Shown: piece by piece, positions 62,309 to 64,000 of the stretch | Layout: each line of letters begins with the position of its first letter | Position numbering within the stretch: the first letter of the stretch is position 1 | DNA from: Spirochaetaceae bacterium | Lineage (GTDB): Bacteria; Spirochaetota; Leptospiria; Leptospirales; Leptonemataceae | Length of the DNA stretch: 64,000 nt | Assembly (NCBI GenBank): GCA_002730875.1 | Contig: PCBI01000017.1 | Location: forward strand, 186,001 to 250,000 | Reading direction: 5' to 3' | The notes under the pieces: generated by a model | Seen by the model: only the letters and a program-made list of their open reading frames with translations | The model's database searches: none | Told to the model about the DNA's origin: nothing | Made by a program: the position numbers and the translations under genes

Positions 62309-63083
62309 TCTAAGACCGTTTCTGGAAACCGTTGTGGAGGACAGCCAGCTGCATCCGCGCTGGCTGGAGACCCTTTCTCTTCTGGAGAATATGGGCGCAC
62401 GGAAAATCCATAAATCTATGGCCCGGTTTCCAGCTCATCTGCAGAACGCCGAAACCGTGTTGCAGCATGCAGCGGAGGAAGCCAGGCATGCCTATTTCTT
62501 CAAAAAACAGATAGGCCGGCTTCTCCAGTTCGAAAACAACAGCCCGGAAAAGAACGCAACCGAAAGCGGCCAGGGCCTGAAAACGTCTCCGCCGGAATCC
62601 GAGAAAACTCCCTTGAGTCCGGTCAGTCCATCGGCAATAAGCGAAACATCAGCCGGCCGTCGCAATTCGGAGGAGATACAAGAAGAACAGAAGTCCCCTC
62701 CTGCATTATGCAAATGGGCCGGAATCAAATACTTCCAGAGCCTGGATGCGCTTTGCCGGGACAGGTCCGTAGAGTTGCTGCCGAAAAGCAGTCAGTATCA
62801 GACTTTCTTTTCTTACCTGGCAGTGACGTATATTATCGAAGAGCGCGCGGTGGATGTTTACCGGGATTACGAAGCGCTTCTGCGCGAAAAGGATCTCCCC
62901 ATACATCTTTCCGGTATCCTCAAGGAAGAGGAAGGGCATATGCAGGAAATCCGAAACATGGCTGGTGAGCTGCCGGTGGATTTCGAGCAGGAACTGCAGG
63001 CCCTGGGCGAGAAAGAAGCGGTACTTTTCCAGAAATTCGCCGAAAGCTTGAGCCAGACGGCCCTTACCGAAGCTTTGCTTTAG
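62283..63083 (+). CDS. ferritin-like diiron-type helical protein with long disordered insert
   Basis: A 266-residue protein that looks like a four-helix-bundle carboxylate diiron protein. Possible ligands are E65/E66 and H69 (HAAEEARHAYFF), E186/E187 (YIIEERAV) and E216/H219 (LKEEEGHMQEI). A matching first-helix Glu is not obvious. The two helix pairs are separated by a Ser/Pro/Glu-rich low-complexity segment at about 84-142. Start ATG 62283 lies 26 nt inside lgt. Ferritin-like proteins of this shape include oxygenases and iron stores; the role is open. Confidence 0.68.
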   Translation: MSEILKKVDLRPFLETVVEDSQLHPRWLETLSLLENMGARKIHKSMARFPAHLQNAETVLQHAAEEARHAYFFKKQIGRLLQFENNSPEKNATESGQGLKTSPPESEKTPLSPVSPSAISETSAGRRNSEEIQEEQKSPPALCKWAGIKYFQSLDALCRDRSVELLPKSSQYQTFFSYLAVTYIIEERAVDVYRDYEALLREKDLPIHLSGILKEEEGHMQEIRNMAGELPVDFEQELQALGEKEAVLFQKFAESLSQTALTEALL

Positions 63084-63122
63084 ACTATCCGCCATCCAGC
63101 GCATGAGGCTCCAGGATCCTGG

Positions 63123-63147
63123 CCTCCCCTGGAAGCCGCCAGGGAGG
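63123..63147. terminator. weak hairpin between convergent genes
   Basis: CCTCCCCTGG pairs with CCAGGGAGG (one bulged C) around AAGCCG. There is no T-run. It is placed between the convergent ferritin-like gene and the gene at 63222, so a terminator role is only suggested. Confidence 0.3.
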
Positions 63148-63221
63148 TGCCAGGGAAAACACTGAAAATGGAGTGCCGTGCGTGCATCGGCCAACGCTCA
63201 GGCTGTCGGGGACTGTAACAG

Positions 63222-64000
63222 CTACTGTGCCAGGGGACCCTGCTTGCGCAGGAAATGATAGGGACCGGCTTCGGCCCGAAGTCGCTTAAACGTCTCTTTG
63301 TACTGATAGGACTGAACTCCGTATCGCAGTTCCAGATAGTTCAGAATATAGCGATCCTTCAAGCTCTGAAGTCGGTATTGCCTTTCCAGAGACTCTCCCC
63401 TTTTTTCCGCCCGCAGATACAATCGACTCAAAGAAGCCGCCACGTAATAATGAAAGGGCCATTCCTGCCCGGCCCGCTCTTCCATCTGAAAATAACGGCG
63501 CAGCTTCCACAGCGCATTATCGTAGTTCCTGCCCTTGCTAAGATGTATGATGTTCAGTCGAAGGGATTCTATGTAGAGGTCTCTGGTCGCGCCATCCATC
63601 GGACCGGCTTTGCCGGAATCCAGTAGCTGCAATACTTGATCGTAACCGGCAGCCATGGTTTCATGATGCCGAATCTTTTCGAAGGCAAATCGATTGGCCA
63701 GCGCATCCCTTTTCTCCTGCGCGCTCATAGGTCGCGGATCGTCATTTTCTTTGAGTGTACGGTAGACCTGCTTTTGCTTCTGTTGAAAGGCAACGTCTGT
63801 TTTTCGCACCCTGTCGAACATGGAAACTGCGCGACGATAATAGGCGCTGCTATAGTCCCGACGAAAGGCCAGTTCATCGAACCTTTCGCGGATATTTTCC
63901 GGATAGGCCCACATACCCTGAATTTCCCGGGAACGCTCCACGGTCAAATTCCGGTCCGGAACTTGAAACACTTTCTGGAGCTCAAAGAAGTCCAATCCCG
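63222..64000 (-). CDS. helical repeat (TPR-like) protein, 5' end outside window
   Basis: At least 257 residues visible, with the frame open to the window edge, so the N-terminus is missing. The sequence is helical with spaced Tyr/Ala/Leu positions as in TPR or Sel1-like arrays (RRDYSSAYYRRAVSMFDRV, GRNYDNALWKLRRYFQMEERA, FHYYVAASLSRLYLRAEKRG). No catalytic motif is seen. It could be a periplasmic or flagellar-associated structural protein, but nothing in the visible part proves this. Confidence 0.6.
   Translation of the reverse strand, partial: GLDFFELQKVFQVPDRNLTVERSREIQGMWAYPENIRERFDELAFRRDYSSAYYRRAVSMFDRVRKTDVAFQQKQKQVYRTLKENDDPRPMSAQEKRDALANRFAFEKIRHHETMAAGYDQVLQLLDSGKAGPMDGATRDLYIESLRLNIIHLSKGRNYDNALWKLRRYFQMEERAGQEWPFHYYVAASLSRLYLRAEKRGESLERQYRLQSLKDRYILNYLELRYGVQSYQYKETFKRLRAEAGPYHFLRKQGPLAQ

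Overview
This window reads as ordinary bacterial chromosome of roughly mid-50s % G+C (judged by eye). My best guess for the source is a spirochaete of the Leptospiraceae/Leptonemataceae type. The guess rests on many small lipoproteins with relaxed lipoboxes, a fliD cluster with proteins of no general family, a CheW, a tig-clpP-clpX block resembling leptospiral proteins, a long eukaryote-like GMP synthase, and DUF1820. It is an inference: no rRNA is present to settle it. There is no prophage, IS element, CRISPR array or plasmid function.

Layout. 1-4.4 kb: end of an alpha/beta hydrolase, a Lys-Glu tRNA pair with its own promoter and terminator, cheW, and a bactofilin-thrB-DsbA-like run. 4.5-10.3 kb: malate dehydrogenase, an EAL c-di-GMP phosphodiesterase, a HAD phosphatase and a divergent protein-kinase-like protein. 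10.3-10.9 kb: tRNA-Cys, tRNA-Leu and a degenerate tandem repeat. 10.9-24 kb: VOC epimerase, speE, long guaA, a TlpA-like redoxin, a variant ClpS, ribBA, gamma carbonic anhydrase, a 1,061-residue midasin/VWA8-like AAA protein, an aminotransferase and a prepilin peptidase. 24-31.3 kb: a secreted DM9-repeat protein, a uracil-DNA glycosylase, a metallo-beta-lactamase/double cNMP-binding protein, trxA, tatA and tatC. 31.5-35.6 kb: clpX, a ClpP-like protein that has lost two of its three catalytic residues, tig, and five tRNA genes just upstream of tig. 35.7-46.4 kb: a cNMP-binding protein, AI-2E permease, exported ankyrin protein, DUF4105 protein, and a lipoprotein-Rieske-sucA run. 46.5-50 kb: three tandem copies of a secreted 283-residue hydrolase. 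50.4-56.4 kb: an anchored extracytoplasmic protein, a PAS-Fis regulator with a histone-H1-like tail, and fliD. 56.5-63.1 kb: DUF1820, aroE, then the tightly overlapping folC-pepP-lgt-ferritin-like set. The window ends inside a helical repeat protein.

Three things stand out. First, many ordinary enzymes (gamma carbonic anhydrase, TatC, uracil-DNA glycosylase, Rieske protein, FliD, AroE, FolC, ferritin-like protein, Fis regulator) carry long, low-complexity, hydrophilic, often Lys/Ser-rich insertions or tails that the families normally lack. This looks like a lineage-wide habit rather than a property of one gene. Second, the proteolysis genes are unconventional: the clpX neighbour encodes a ClpP with Asn and Val in place of the catalytic Ser and Asp (ClpR-like), and a ClpS-like adaptor lacks the usual pocket His. 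Third, there are several uncommon signalling or carbohydrate-type architectures: a kinase-like protein, the midasin-like ATPase, the MBL plus double cNMP protein, the DM9 protein and the triplicated secreted hydrolase.
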